A DNA stretch of 64,000 bases from Eupeodes corollae (Eukaryota > Arthropoda > Insecta > Diptera > Syrphidae), in contig NC_079147.1 in the NCBI RefSeq assembly GCF_945859685.1, positions 146,282,645 to 146,346,644 of the forward strand. Direction: 5' to 3'. This document shows positions 11,466 through 24,800 of the stretch, piece after piece; within the stretch, counting starts at the first letter, position 1; every line of letters starts with the position of its first letter. Under the pieces are notes generated by a model. The model was not told the origin of the DNA, did no database searches, and was given only the letters and a program-made list of their open reading frames with translations. Both the position numbers and the translations under genes were made by a program.

Positions 11466-14003
11466 CGTTTACACTTAGTCTTTAACATGTGACTACACAA
11501 ATATCCTTATTATAGTAAGTAAATAAACCTCCACAAGGTCGACTCTTAACAATTTTGTGAGTGGATCTCAGAGTCATAAGTCTTTTTGCTAAGCACCGAA
11601 GTATCAGATTCATACCTAAATAAGTACTGCCAAGGTCATTGTTATGTACATTAACAGTAGCTTTAAAGTTGTAAAATGGTTTCTGGATTTAAAGAGCTTT
11701 GGCAAACTTATTGAATTCCTGCACTTTTTTAAGTGTGAAGCACTCGATAGCTTTTAACTAGTATTGAGGAATTTTTTATGCTAGCATTCCCATGAATGCA
11801 TAGCAAAACCGGCATGTTTAAGCAGTTCGGGTCTTGGTTCTAGTAGCTTACTCTACTTCTTCTGAAAACTTTGACGGCCTTTCTGGTTAAAAAATAAAAT
11901 GAAAGTTTTTTTTTATAGTTTCTGTACCAAATTCTCCAAAAATCGGAAGAAAGTGAGCCTTTAGCTGTATAAAATTAATCTCCTACTGAAAATTAAAATT
12001 AAAATTCTTCTAGACTGCAGTTAGATGATACTCTCTTAGACCACTGTTTCGCTTCGTTATTTTGATTGTCTTCATGGTTTAATGCAGAATTTATAATACT
12101 GCTTCTTAGTTAATCTGCCTTTGGTTGTAAATACTAAAAACTGCTGATGGTAAGGCTATTAACATTTTCAATTTCTATTCCATTTACTAATTTCAGCTTA
12201 TCGAGAGTTCTCCAAATTAAAGTGAAACGAAGTCTCATATGCCAAAAAACACCCTTTATGTACCTTAGTGTCAATCAGGTTATCTAAACAGCGATATCGC
12301 AATCAAACACTCAAACTGGACAAAGCCATCTAAAACTTGCATATACCAGTACCTACGTATGTACATCCCCAGGCTAAACCTTGTCACAGACTTTAGGCCT
12401 TTCTTTACTGTATTTTTTCATGGTCTGCTGTCATAGCCACCGTCCACAGCCGTATTTTCATATAAAAATTCTCTATACGTAGGAAATTAATTGAGTCATT
12501 CGATATCCGGAATCTTTCCAAACAAAAAAAAAGCACATCAGCGTGTGGACTGTGTGGAGTGGGTGCCCCAACCCTCAAACCATTGCCTATGGCAGCTACC
12601 TTATTCATGGAAACGATGCCGATGAGATGATGATATTTGGAAGGAGCTCAAAACCACCCTCAACCAAAAAAAACAACCCAGATAGTCATATTCCTTAAAG
12701 CACATTACCACGGGCTATGGTCGACCACACGAACCTTGAAGCATATAATAATTAGTAGAGCGCCCGGGTACACTCGTGTTTAACTATAAGATATCTAATG
12801 CTATCGAGAGTCCTTGTGTATCCTTGTAAAATAATAAATTAGAATTCAGTAACTCCCATTTTTGTTTCCATCTGTGTAGTGCAGAGTGTAGTCCCTTTGT
12901 CGCATCGTGTTGTATGTCTATGTCGTCGCTATACATGGCCAGGATGAGATCCGAAACCTAAGTAAATTCTAAGTTTGTGAAATTGTATCCTCTGGGGTTA
13001 TTTCAACCCTGCTGTTTTCTGTTCGACCAGCAAAAATACATAAAGGACGAACAAAAAAAATCCTTGCGCTGCTAGCTGCTGGCTGCTGCTGGATAGTATG
13101 ACCGCAGAAGCGGAAATTCGGTTTGGAAATATGGTGGATGAGTGAATACGAAAAATATACTTACAGGAAATAGATACAAAGCACAAAAAAAGAACCAAAA
13201 ACAATTCAAAAATATGAAATGCAGGCACAATCTATAACCTAGGCAAAGCACCCATATCTATCTTCCCATATGCATTACAAAATTGGTTTGTATACAGATA
13301 CAGATACAAAGGGGTGAATATTTACTATTCGATACATACTCGTATATCGTATATCTATCTAAGTTAAGGTAATTGAAATTTTAGTAAAATGTTTGCATTG
13401 ATTTCCTGGAAAAAATCCATAAAAACGCTCTCGATTCGTTAGCAGATTTTCGCGCCCACATAGGTACAAATATATTTCATTAATTTTAAAATTTCCGAGA
13501 AATACATTTGAAACAGTATAACTTAATAATGAATCACGATTCTCTTTTCCAAAATTAAAAATCAAATTGATTTTTTCAGAAAATTTTGTGAGAGAATCAT
13601 TAAATGAAATGACTACAAGCAAAATGTTAACATTTTGTGTGTGTTTCATTATCATCGGATAAAAGATAGTATCTCACTAATTAATAAAATATCCGTTCAA
13701 TGGATATTAAATATTATGTATATGTACTTTTCGAGAGAAAATGGCACTTTTTCTGTTGGCATAGCCGAATGATATAACCTGGTCTCATTATGAAGGTGTT
13801 AAATCTCAAATCAAATGCAGCACAATTCTCGATAAAACACATTCATTAAATTGATTTCGAATATAATGAATTTTACACATAATGAAGTATCGTCGTTCTA
13901 ATACTAATATATTTTTAATAATCTTCATTGACTGTAACGTGACGGCTATTATATATCCCACATGTGAATTACACTAGAGGATTGTTTGTTTTTTATAAAG
14001 GGG
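11466..14003. other. Gene-poor stretch
   Basis: No element ends, long open frames or RNA genes recognised. Short simple repeats occur near 13060-13100 (GCTGCTGG) and 13270-13360 (GATACA/TATCTA). Confidence 0.4.
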
Positions 14004-14800
14004 TGTGTTTTTTAATCCCATACATTTTCATCTTGAGTTATCTAATAAAAATTTACTAGGTCACGGTCTTATCACTGTTCGAATATTGAAAGAAATCCAC
14101 TCAATAACCTTCGAATTTATTATAAACGCATGCCTCAAACTAAGATATTACCGTAATCATTGGAAAATTGCATACGTCATTGTTGAACAAAATGTTTGTC
14201 TATGCAACAGTATAGATGTTTGAATTTATGAATAAAGATGAAACGTGAAATATTTTAGTTGAAAGGTAAGGAGAAAACTTTTCATCGACTTATTGAAATA
14301 AGCACGAAAAAAAAGCGGCGGCACTGCCATTAATCCCAATACCAATCCTAACAAACAAATTTCGAAAAACCGCTTTTGAAAAGGCTCAGCACAATAATAG
14401 AAGAAATAAGACTAAATCCGAATCAGTTGGGAATTGGAAATAATGATTTCACCATAATAATATTATAAATGTGGTCGAGAAGGCACTTAATCAAAACAAA
14501 TATGCTTACTTTGATTTGCGTACGAACTGCATAGGGACCTTTCAAGACAGTTCCAAGAAAAACTGCAATCCTATGTAACGAACCGAGAGTACAGTACGAC
14601 GAAAACTTAACAAAATAAGTGCTAAAAAATAAAATAAAAGAAAGTGTCCTAGAACCAACCTTGTATCTTTTCTATACAAGAGATATTCCATACAGTATAA
14701 GAAAATTTCTTAAGAGTTGTGGGAAAGAGTTGCACCTAATAACTTGACCTATAGTTAAATCATTTGTAGAGCTTTTAAAGATTGGTCCTGAATAACCGAT
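14004..14800 (+). pseudogene. jockey-clade RT fossil, internally deleted
   Basis: The open frame 14005-14223 carries a block around HGLITVRILKEI, FEFIINACLKLRYY and HWKIAYVI, typical of jockey RT motif 1-2 ('hDLit...ifNAclrl.yfP..WK.A.vi'). At about 14642 SVLEPTLYLFYTRDIP follows, the 'SVLGP.LY..Y..D.P' block of jockey elements. Only about 400 bp separates them, far less than in an intact RT, so the middle is deleted or scrambled. The segment near 14775-14815 aligns with 24717-24755, so this copy and the one at 23.2-24.8 kb are the same family. Confidence 0.78.
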
Positions 14801-15475
14801 GGCTCTCTTCTGCTACACTACTCGAAAAAGGAAATTAGAAAACTTTAAGTAATTTGTCTACTGCCGTCGAAGTACAGAATTTTCAAAATAGAATTTTCAT
14901 TTTAAATATCTCGGTTTTTGAATAGCTGTTATCTTTTGACATCTTACTTTGCCATTACTTAAACGAAACAAACTTCAATAATGCATTCAAATTGTTAAAA
15001 TACGATACAAAAGTTATTACAATTATATCAATCGTGGTCTTGTATTTTTAGAAGTGGAAATTCTGTAAAATTATTCTTGAAAAGTATGATAGGCCGCAAC
15101 CGGAAGACGCTGTTGATCTATTTCTTAATTCATTGGCTATGCACTATAGCATACCTTGCTCTTTAAAATGAGATAAAGGTCATTAAACTCTTATTTTCAA
15201 GTTTTAAAGAAAGTACTTTTTCCCGACAATTATATTAACGCTTTCAAAACTGTTAAATTTCAAAGTAGTCAAATTTCATTTCGATAACTATTACTTTTTG
15301 ATAAGACTTCTAAAAGTCTCATTTTTAGACAAAATTTTATTTAAAAGAAGTGGCAGGTTTGAAAGCTGGTCGTAGCTTGTTCTTCAATGTGTGTGATTAA
15401 ATATTTGAAATTTCATGACGTCTTTTAGGCATTTTGTAATGAAACACATTTGAGAACAGTATCAGCAAATGGGCC
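14801..15475. other. AT-rich spacer
   Basis: No recognisable gene or repeat boundary. Confidence 0.4.
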
Positions 15476-16455
15476 TAAGTGTGGAATATGACATCATTCA
15501 AATGCCCGCCTCGGCTTCTTAAGTTGGCACGAATCCGAGTGGTCCAATTTTCAATGACTCTTTCGTATAGATCACCTTTAGGGCATCGATCGATTGTGGT
15601 TTATTTATATAGATATGTGACTTCAAGAAACGCCACAGGAAAAAATCTATCGGGGTCAAACCGCAAGACCGTGTTGGCCAATTCGCATCACCCTTGCGGG
15701 ACATAACCTTACCATCAGTTCATGCAAAGTGTCAATCGTGGCGTTTGCTGTATAGCATGAGCGCCGTCCTGGTGGAACCACATGTCGTCTAGGTATGTCC
15801 ATATGGTTTAATTTGGGCCATAAAAAACGAGTTATCGTCGTTCGCTGTTGACGGTGTCCGCCTCACTAATTCCGATTTCAAAAAAGTACCGACCAATTAT
15901 GCCGCCAAAATTGACACCAAACGGTAACATTTTGAGGGTAAGGATCAGGTAATGACTTGGTGATCCTCGTGTGTGTTGGTTTCGTCCCATAAATGGCAAT
16001 TTTGCTTGCAAACAAAGCCATTCATCGAAAAATGTACCTCGTCGGTAAAGATTCGAAGCCCAGTCAGCTTACAAAGGCGTTCTCTATGGTCATAAACTTC
16101 GAGTAGGCCCAAGTCCTAACGCAAAATTTGCCAAGCTGAAGTCTCCGAAACGCCAAGTTCTTGTGCACGGCGAAAAATAGACTGCCTCGAGTTCTGATAA
16201 CACTTTCACCGATCTTGAGTTCCTAGAACGTACAGGTGTTTGCTGACTGTTTATTGAACCGATCTCAAATTTGGCCAACAAACTTTGAAGAATCGACTGT
16301 GAAGGCCACGTGAACCGTAAAATGGGCGCATTGCGCGCGACGTTTTGGTTAGCGAACAATCATTTTGATAAAAAAGTCTTATCATTTAAACGTGCTGTTC
16401 AATCGTGTAACAAAGGATTTGACAGATGTCACCGACACAAAATCTACCCGCGCCA
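15476..16455 (-). pseudogene. DD41D mariner-like transposase, family 2, decayed, nearly full length
   Basis: Read on the minus strand, the 5' leader has GGTGACATCTGTCAAA (about 16421-16436). Then come SINSQQTPVRSRNSRS (in 16090-16359) and blocks matching LGLxPYKIKLxQEL, EVHFSMNGFVCKQNC and DDMWFHQDGA. In 15519-15704 there is ANWPTRSCGLTPIDFF followed by LKSHIYINKP. These are the linker, first-D, second-D and third-D regions of a DD41D transposase, in order. Several frameshifts and stops interrupt it, and 'CG' replaces the usual 'CD' before LTP. Residues differ widely from the 8.1 kb element, so this is a separate, older family, shared with the fossils at 53.3 and 59 kb. Confidence 0.85.
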
Positions 16456-18737
16456 ATAAAAAACGCTTTAGAAAACTTTTCGAGCAAATTGTTTTCCTGT
16501 CGATCGTCCAAACAAGTAGTTTAAGTCATAATCTTCAATAGCTGAACAAAAATATCGCTCCGTACTGTAAGAAAAACCGATGTTTATGTTGTTTCAAAAC
16601 ACAAGAAACGTATCTACGGCATGGAATTTTCAATGGCTTCAATTGTTTCCCAATTGAAACTTTATAACGTCTAGATGCAAACCAAATCCAATACTTAAAG
16701 TGACCACTGATTTTGACAGGTATCATTCAGATACCAGCGCTGACAATCTGAAACCCCGAAATGAAAGGCTTTATAAAATATTCAATTTCATCTATAAATC
16801 AAATTAAATCGGTATTAAGAGTAAGTCTAATGTTAGTTCTACGAAATTAGATTGCCTTACATACATTATTATACTATTACCGGTTCATGTCATTATTTTT
16901 GCTCATATAAACGTAGTACAACATTTAAGTCATTCATTTCTAAGAACTTGATTGATTTGATAAATGAAGCTGACGAATCTCATCTCAACTAATCCAAAAA
17001 TTCTACTTAAACAACCGCAAACTTACCCCTAATTCCTTAATGCTTTTAAAATTAACATACAAATACTCAAACTCAACATAAATATCAAATCCTTCCACGA
17101 ATATTATACTTCTGTGTGCTTTGCATACACCTACAAATATATTTATCTTGCTATTTTCCTTCTCCTATTCCATCAAATTCATTATCGGTAACATTTACGA
17201 AATCATATCTCGGAAATTGATGAAACGTCGCATAGTGCAGTTGAGGATGGACATAAATAAGGCGCAAGTATTAGTATTTTACAGAGGCGGTTCTAAGGAT
17301 TAAAGTGTTTTTAGTAGGGGTCACAGAAACTACCTAATGCTACATTTAGCCAAGTACAGGACTCCAATCTTTGTTCTGAGATTTAAAGGTTAGAAGACAG
17401 TATTGACACACCAATTTTGAAAGTGACGTATGTCACAACAAATTGCACATGCGTCAAAAAGAGATACTTTATCGATGAATGAATGGAAACTTTTAAAATT
17501 TTGTTTCGAACTAAAAAAGACAAACTTGACGTAGAAAACTGTTCCAACTTTAAGGTACATTCGATTTTTATCCAGAGCAAGCTTTATTTATGTCTATTAA
17601 AATCCGCCTCTGTGCAAAACCTATTGCTCTACAAAATGGAGGATAAATGAAGAAGGACTTAAATTTATGTGGTAGTTGATGTGGCTGTGAAATTGAATGC
17701 ATGTGATGGGGCGCATAGATTGAACAAAATCACAGTTCAGCTCTTATCCTTATTTAGCTACGCTTGTACTTTTGCACCTTATATCACTTGACCTAGTTAT
17801 TAAATAACATCAATATACATACATACATACAAACATAGGTATGTAGGTCTTTAGCAATACATTATTTTACTCACGTTTGGGCTTAATGAATCAAATATTG
17901 CTGATGGTAGTTAAACCTTGAGTCGCATGGTACAGTACAGCGCAGCACAGCATAATGCCATGCATTTACTTCCGATGGGCTTGTTTCCGATATACCTAGG
18001 ACCTAAGCACATCCTAGGTGTATTGACAATAGACTGCATTTCTGTTGTCAGGTCATAGCCAATTTATTTTATGAGGTTATCATAACTTCCTTAGGTTTGT
18101 ACACAAAAATTAAAAAAAGCGATGAAATATGTTTGTTGATGATGGGTTAAACAATTTGCTCAGGGTTTTTCAATAAGAAGTTTCATTTTGAGATTTTAAC
18201 AAAAATAGTTTTTCTTTGAGTGAAATCAATAAATTTATATTTTATTCTAACGAAAAATGTTTGCTGTTAACAATGAAAAACAATATCAGCCAAAAGGATG
18301 TCACTGCTAATTTTGCAACATCACATCTTCTTCATAAAATTTTCCATCATCAAGTTACACGTTTATGACGGTATGTCCTCAATAACTTGATAAGTTTCAA
18401 AGGTCATTAACATAGACCTTATATCCCCAGAGAAAAAAAGACTGATGAATCACAAATATTCTTTCCCCTGACCTCTACGAAAAATAACACGTTCAGTAAA
18501 CTTTTGTTGCAAAATTGCGTTTGGTTCGTCGCTTGTGTTGTGTTAGAATATTCAATTAGGATTTAGTAACCTTTTTTGTAACAAAACGCTAACCATGTAT
18601 TTGAAAAACTTTGTTATCAGCTTGAAGTACAATCAAAACATTTACCGCAAACAGTAGTCGATTAGATGGACCCAATTTTCGTTGAGTTGTCCACACATTT
18701 CAATCCAAGTCTATATCTTCCGATTCGGGCCAAAAAT
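16456..18737. other. Gene-poor stretch
   Basis: Contains an ACATACAT microsatellite (17817-17835) and a CAGCACAGCATAATGCC patch near 17938. Open frames of 60-65 codons show no recognised domain. Confidence 0.4.
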
Positions 18738-18965
18738 AAAAAATAAACTATTAACCATTCCTGAGTGTAAGTACTGTTGACAGGGATAGAGGGTATCTAC
18801 AGTTTAAAGCCGAATCAGAACGGCTAATTGAGAAAGCACTTTCATGACAAGAATTAATCTTGGAGAATTTGTCAATTCCTGGCTAGAGCCAGTACCCGTG
18901 GAAAAAAAGTCCAGCCAGGGATTGAACCAAACCTCTGTTCGTGAACTTAACCACGATGAAAATGT
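18738..18965 (-). mobile_element. SINE copy 2 (tRNA-headed family)
   Basis: The reverse complement contains GGTTCAATCCC (box B) and a GTGGTTA-like box A, then the family body: AGGAATTGACAAATTCTCC, TTAATTCTTG, AAGTGCTTTC and a block near CGGCTTTAAACTGTAG. It ends early at AGGAATGGTTAATAG with an A/T-rich tail, so the GTTGCGCCAC terminus is missing. The open frame 18844-19050 is an accident of this repeat. Confidence 0.8.
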
Positions 18966-20450
18966 TTATAAATTGATAACTATTGACAAACTTGAAGTTA
19001 TGAAATCCCTTTTGGAAAACCCGTTAACAGTCTTATTTTCAAGTAATTAAAGCTCAATCATTCCCGCCAGCCTAAAAGCTATATCAACAATGTTCACTTT
19101 GAGGATGGAAAGACTTTTCAACAATATTTCTTGTATTTTCGGAGCCTTTCGGAAAATGTTCTCCATCATTGAAAATTGATGAAAATACCGATCATTTTCA
19201 TGCAAAGACCGAAAATTAAACGTTGCTGTTATCGAATGGAAACTTATATCATCTATAACATTGAAGGCCTTAAGAAAAATTAATTTTACCATAGTTTGGG
19301 AAACACCTCATCAAAGATCAGTAAAGAATCGACAAGCCTAAGTTTGTGTAAACTTTTACTGGTTTAACTGATTGCCACTTTTGCTGCAGTTTCTCAAAAT
19401 AAAATGGGCTCATTTTAGCTTTTTCAAAGTGCAATACAATAACTAACTGCAGGAAATTGGCCTTTTTCTTTGGGTCAATTTTTGAAAGTTTGTCTCATTT
19501 CCCTTTGGTTTATTTCACGGAAAAGTGAATTTAACTAATTTGAATGCGTTTTCCAAGCTTTTATCGTTGCGTTTTTTATAATGGCGAAAATAAACATTAA
19601 TACTTAGAAAGTGCCAGCTGCCCAAATAGCGGTCTATATAAAAATTAAACCTGGCCGTGTTTCAATAAACACTTTTCACTCTTCAATTTGCAACTGCGCA
19701 CTATGCGTACTTTTCAATTTACATTTCACCAAACTTTACAAAGTCCAAAGTCTTTTCTGAGAAGTAAGAAGTAATGTTATTTTGCAAAGTATTTGTTCTT
19801 TCTGTTTTACGAAACAATAATCCTTGCAAATTAAATTTGTAATGGTCAAAAACTTTTAAGCAATATGTAAAGACTAATTTTCATTTGCAAATAAAAGTTT
19901 GTTTTGAAAATATGTCGAAAACTAATTAAAAAATAAATGTAACGTTTTAAAAATGAAGATATCAATGAAACTGAACAGGACTAATGCACAGGCTATTTAT
20001 TTTTAATTTTGAATAATTTACAAAAAAACATGAATTTTAAATCTTATGGTAAACGTGTAATTCACCTTTTTTCTCATTTTGCGGATATTTTTTAATCCAT
20101 CGAAATTTTTAATCATTTGACAGTTTCAAGCAATAATGCGTTTCATTTGAAAAATGGTTTTAAAATAATTTTTAACGAATATTTTAAAAACGAAGGAATA
20201 ATTAACAGTAACCAAAGAGTAGTGAAACTAAGAATTAACGTCTTTTTTGAAAGTAAATTTTTGACAAAATTGAGTTTTTGAAAAGTATCATCGAATTTGT
20301 TCGTTTCCAAAACTGTAATTAAACTACAATTTAATAGGTGGAAATTTGAGTTTAAGTCTCTTGTTTTTTTTTGTCTTTTGCTGCCGTAATATGTGAACGT
20401 TTAAAGCCCATCGTCAACAACCTGAAGGTTCCTTATAACATTAACGCAGA
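18966..20450. other. Gene-poor AT-rich stretch
   Basis: No element or gene recognised. Confidence 0.4.
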
Positions 20451-21432
20451 TCCTCTAAAAAAACCCAAGAACATCAAATCGACACCCACCATCTTTTCAT
20501 CGATTTCAAGGCCGCATATGACAGAATCTACAGGGACCAGCTAAATAGAGCCATGTATAGTTTTGACATCCTTGCCAAAGTCGTCAATGTCAACTAAATA
20601 GGCTTTAGACAAGGTGATGCGCTGTCATGCGATTTTTTTAACATCGTACTTGAAAGAATAGAGCAGAGCTCACACGTCAACTTTAGAAGCACTATCTTTC
20701 AAAAGTCTGTAAAATTACTAGCATATGCTGGAATCGGAAGAACTCAGCGTGAAAGTGTTAATGGGGCTTTTGGGAGTATTGAGGCAAAGGTGGCAAAAAT
20801 GGATGAAACTGTTAATGAAGGCAAAACAAAGTGCATCGACAAGAAAGGATTTACCACACCGACGCCTTCGTCTCTATCAAAACCTCAAAATTAACAGACC
20901 TAACTTTGAGGTAGTCAAGAACTTCGTCTCCCAAGGCTCTGCTATAAACACAGAAAACAACAATAGCGTTGAAATCTTGAGCAACCAAAGTGTCGCTACA
21001 TAAAACCCTTATCATCCCCGTCCTGCAATACGTCCATGGACTATGACAAAAGCGGATGAAAGCACCTTGAGTCTTTTCGAAAGAAAAGCTCTTCGTGCGA
21101 TCTACTGTCCCGCATAGAAGGGGAGTGGAGGATAAGATGAAACGATGAACTGTATGGGCTGTACAACGACGTAGACATTAACAGAAATATAAAAGTCCAA
21201 CGATTAAGATGGCTGGGTCACGTAGAGTGCATGTAAAGCAATGCTCTGGCCCGGAAAGTCTTCGAATCCTAACCCACTAGATAGCGGAGTAGACGAAGAC
21301 GACGCAGATCAGGTAGCACGCACAAGTGGAAAGTGACCTTACCCAACTTGGAGCGCGAAACTGGAGACATCTAGCTTGAGCCGAACTAGATGGAGAAGTT
21401 TGTTGGGTGAGGCCCTAGTTCACACAGGACTG
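20451..21432 (+). pseudogene. RTE-like LINE reverse transcriptase, old fossil
   Basis: About 1 kb resembling the C-terminal two thirds of the element at 42.7-45.7 kb. Blocks in order are DTHHLFIDFKAAYDRIYRDQ (about 20488), GFRQGDALSCDFFNIVLERI (about 20601), LLAYAG where YADD is expected (about 20714), NDELYGLYNDVD, KVQRLRWLGHVE (about 21198) and ARKVFES (about 21250). The 'RLRWLGHVxRM..ARKVF' tail is characteristic of RTE-group and related EN-RT proteins. Stops and frameshifts are frequent, and the catalytic YADD is degraded. It diverges enough from the 43 kb copy to be an older insertion or a sister family. Confidence 0.85.
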
Positions 21433-23215
21433 TAGCGTCTTCTTAAGTAAGTAAGTACTTTTTTACTTATAGAAATATTATTATTATTATTTTGCGAAGT
21501 TCAAAAGTCAAAAATTTTAAGGGAAATAAGACCATGGTATTGGAATACCATGTTTTGTTAATTTTGGGACCTATTCATCAAGAAAAGGAAATATGAAGTT
21601 AAAATTTGACTTTCTTCTTTAACTTATCAAATCCTGGATAATATCGAAGATAATTTGTGTATTGTATTTCCCTGTTCTCAAATGCTTATATCGCTCTCCC
21701 GTATTCGTTATTCGTTAGGGAACTAATATGTGATATTTTTCCTTAAAATTTCAACAAAAGTTTTCATTCTTTTTATCTGCAGAACTCAGAAAATTTTATT
21801 GCAACTATACAAATGTAGTGTAAAGAAGTTGGCTTTAAGTTTTTTGTTTTGCTTTCTTTCGAGTCTTAAAACTAGAAACAAAACTGATTTTAAACGAAAC
21901 AATTAGCGTTCTAATTTCTGTTGTTAAACTGTCGTTTCATCCTTCTTCCCTCTGTAAGAAGGTACAAAAAAAGAGCGAAATTCTCCAACTAAAACCAACG
22001 CAAGGTTTTCAGAACCACATTACCACTTTAATTTATGAGCGTTGCATTTCCATTATAAGACTTTTGCACACAGCAATAGAAAACCCCAGTTAACCCAAAT
22101 ACCACATTTTTTTTTTTTTTTTTTTAAATGAAAAAAAAAAATAGTTATATATGGTGTGTATGTAGGAGGCTGACGATGGCGGTACCTACAGAACAGATAA
22201 TACAACACCGAGAAAGAAAATAAAAATATGGAAGAAGTAGAGATTCTACTCCTCAAAAACCAAACAACCGCCCAGCCATTCATTCACTAAATCAAACAGA
22301 CAAATGAGATAGGTGCACAGAAGTGCACTTAAATGTCGCAAATTCTTTTGATATCCCGCTGCACTCTCTAATGGATTCTGAAATATTCCCTAGAATGCCA
22401 GAGATATCCGCGCCCATAGCACTCCAACTTCATACAACCAACCGTTGGCGTTGTCGTTGCAGACGGCGGCGGTAACAGCAGCGGCGGGATGCATTTAAAC
22501 CGTAGTGGGTGGTTTTATATACATACCATATTCGTTGCAGTCTAAAACAATGGCTGGAACGTGCAGAAGAAATCTGTGATATTCCTTTCGCGGAAAGAAT
22601 AGACTAGAGGAAGAAAAATAGTAAACGAAAAAAAACAAAGATATAAAAGCTAGAAGCTGGGAATTCTTCTACAATAACTGTCCAGAATTCCATTCATGGT
22701 GCTTGCTGATGGTGTTCCCAATTCCATTTGCTTAAATGACAACAACTGGAAACAACAGCTTCAGCTCGGAGACAGAGAAGAGCTACTAAGATGATGAAGA
22801 TAATGGTGATGCTGATGCTGATGCTGATGATGATTCTGATGATGACGACGACGCTTGATTCCAAAGCTGATGCTGCTGTTGCTTTTTCTTCTAATGATGG
22901 TCTTGTTGATGCTATGTACGTATAATGATGTTTTTAGTTTATTTTCATTTGCTTTAAGTCAAACAAGATGCTTATATAGTTGGCCAGTTATTGAAGATAC
23001 GTTGCGGGACGAATGACGATCACAACGACTACGACCATATAGCTTAATAAAACGGAGGGACATTTAAGAATGTTTATTGAGATGGTTACATAGATATTTC
23101 TGCTTGAATAAATGGATTTATTGCAAGGAATTCCAAAACAACTCCTTAAATGTTTGGTGTGCGTGCTTCGTTTTGCGGTTTTGGTTGACTTAATTAGGCT
23201 TTTAGAAGATAATAA
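21433..23215. other. Gene-poor stretch with triplet and GC-rich patches
   Basis: GTAAGTAAGT follows the LINE end at 21446. There is a poly-T/poly-A patch at 22108-22142. GC-rich GGCGGC/GCAGCGG sequence lies at 22440-22495. GATGCTGATGCT / GATGATGAC triplet repeats span 22790-22895. No coding exon recognised. Confidence 0.45.
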
Positions 23216-24800
23216 AGTAGGAGCTTCTACTGCTTCATGTCGTTCGAAAAAAGTTCATGATCATAGATAAAATGAATTCGGAATTTGATATATTACTTAG
23301 AGGTGTTAAAAGAAACAACATAAGTGTCAATGGTAATAACGACTTATCGTAAGATCATATTCAAGTAATTTTGCCACTGATTGATACGGAAATAAGAGAA
23401 CAACAAAATTCCAAGTCCGTGAATAAAAGAAATAACTGGAACGAATTCCGAGATAAACTTAGATCTCCCATGAAAACAATTGAAGAAATTGATAATCAAG
23501 CTGTAAAATGTATTGCTGATGCGCAACAGGCTGTGGAAAATAGAACTTCAATTGCTTCGAATTTTAGAGGAACGGAAATAAAGTATCCTTTCGAAATATA
23601 GGAGCTGAATTTATATAAAAGAAGAGTTCGAAAGAAATGGCAAGGTAGGAGATTTCCAGCTGATGAGACAGCCTTTAACCAACGAACCTTAAGAAACAAA
23701 CTATGAGTTAAACAAATTATTGACCTGGTAGAGTTCTAAAACGTCTGACGACAGAGGCTCATACCGAATACTCTTTATAGAAATCAGCATCTCAAGACGG
23801 CAAATAGATCAGTTTTTTTTCTAGAAACGACGAATATAAAACTGCTTTTGTCACTCTCAAAGAAGTGAGAAGCAATTGGCAACATAATACAAATTGACAA
23901 GGTTGCGACCTTATTACTGTTCAGGTTTTGAAAGAAATTCCATCGATAGCCTTCAAAAAACTCCAACTTTCAATAAACGCATGCTTTGAACAAAGATATG
24001 TAGCACAGAAGTAACATCATACATACCAATATCGCTTACTCGTATACCAATCTAACAATCTTGGAAAAAGTTTTCGAAAAACTGCAACTGAAGAGACTTA
24101 GCAAAATAATAGAAGAAAGAAGACTTACAGATGTTGTGAAAAAAGGTCTTTCAAAAAAACAAGTATACTCGGCTATATGACTTGGTGTTGCTTTGCTAAA
24201 GCCTTCTCAGGTAATACTACAAAATACTGAAATAATATATTAAGAACTGATTCTTACTACAAGAATTAGTCGGAGCCAAAGAAAAAAGAAGCTGGTGTAC
24301 CGCAACAAAGTGTCCTAGGACCAACCCTTTTTACTATATGCACAAAGGATATTACAGTAAACATCAACGTTGTCGACTCTTTTAAAAGATACTGCAAAAT
24401 TAGTGTTGAACTTTTTAGAAGCAAAAACATACATAATTTTCCAATTTCTGTAAACAGTGAAGAAGTACATTATTATTTAAGAATAAATACCCCTAGGAAT
24501 ATCAGAAACATTCTGAAGTGGTTAAAAAAACCACAATGCAAAGCCATAGCAACTCCGAAATGGATAGACTTTCTTAAATGTAGAAGACAATGTTTAGAAA
24601 TAAAGAAGAACCAAGCCTCATGAGTTGATGTTTTAAAAGTTATCCGACAGTATTACAGCTATAATACTTCTCCTTGAGTGAATTTAAATTAAAAATGAAA
24701 AATCATTTGTCGATCTTTCAAAGATTAGTCCTGATTAAGAGGTGGTTTTAGTGCTATAAGAACCCAATACCTCTCGGTACCGATTTTAACCGAGTGTCTT
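23216..24800 (+). pseudogene. jockey-clade LINE fossil (endonuclease-RT linker and RT)
   Basis: The open frame 23371-23601 is the linker that follows the endonuclease: KRNNWNEFRDKL, then IEEIDNQA, then a SIASNF block. It is followed by LYKRRVRKKWQGRRFP (about 23612), the basic 'KR..R..WQ..R.P..K...N' signature of jockey elements. Further on come HT/QVLKEIPSIAF-like RT residues (about 23925) and AGVPQQSVLGPTLFTICTKD (about 24295-24355). Frames change repeatedly and the YADD block is lost, so it is not functional. It shares family features with the scrap at 14.0-14.8 kb. Confidence 0.85.

Noticed and set aside
18844..19050. 68-codon plus-strand open frame
   Set aside because: Lies mostly within the reverse-oriented SINE copy 2.
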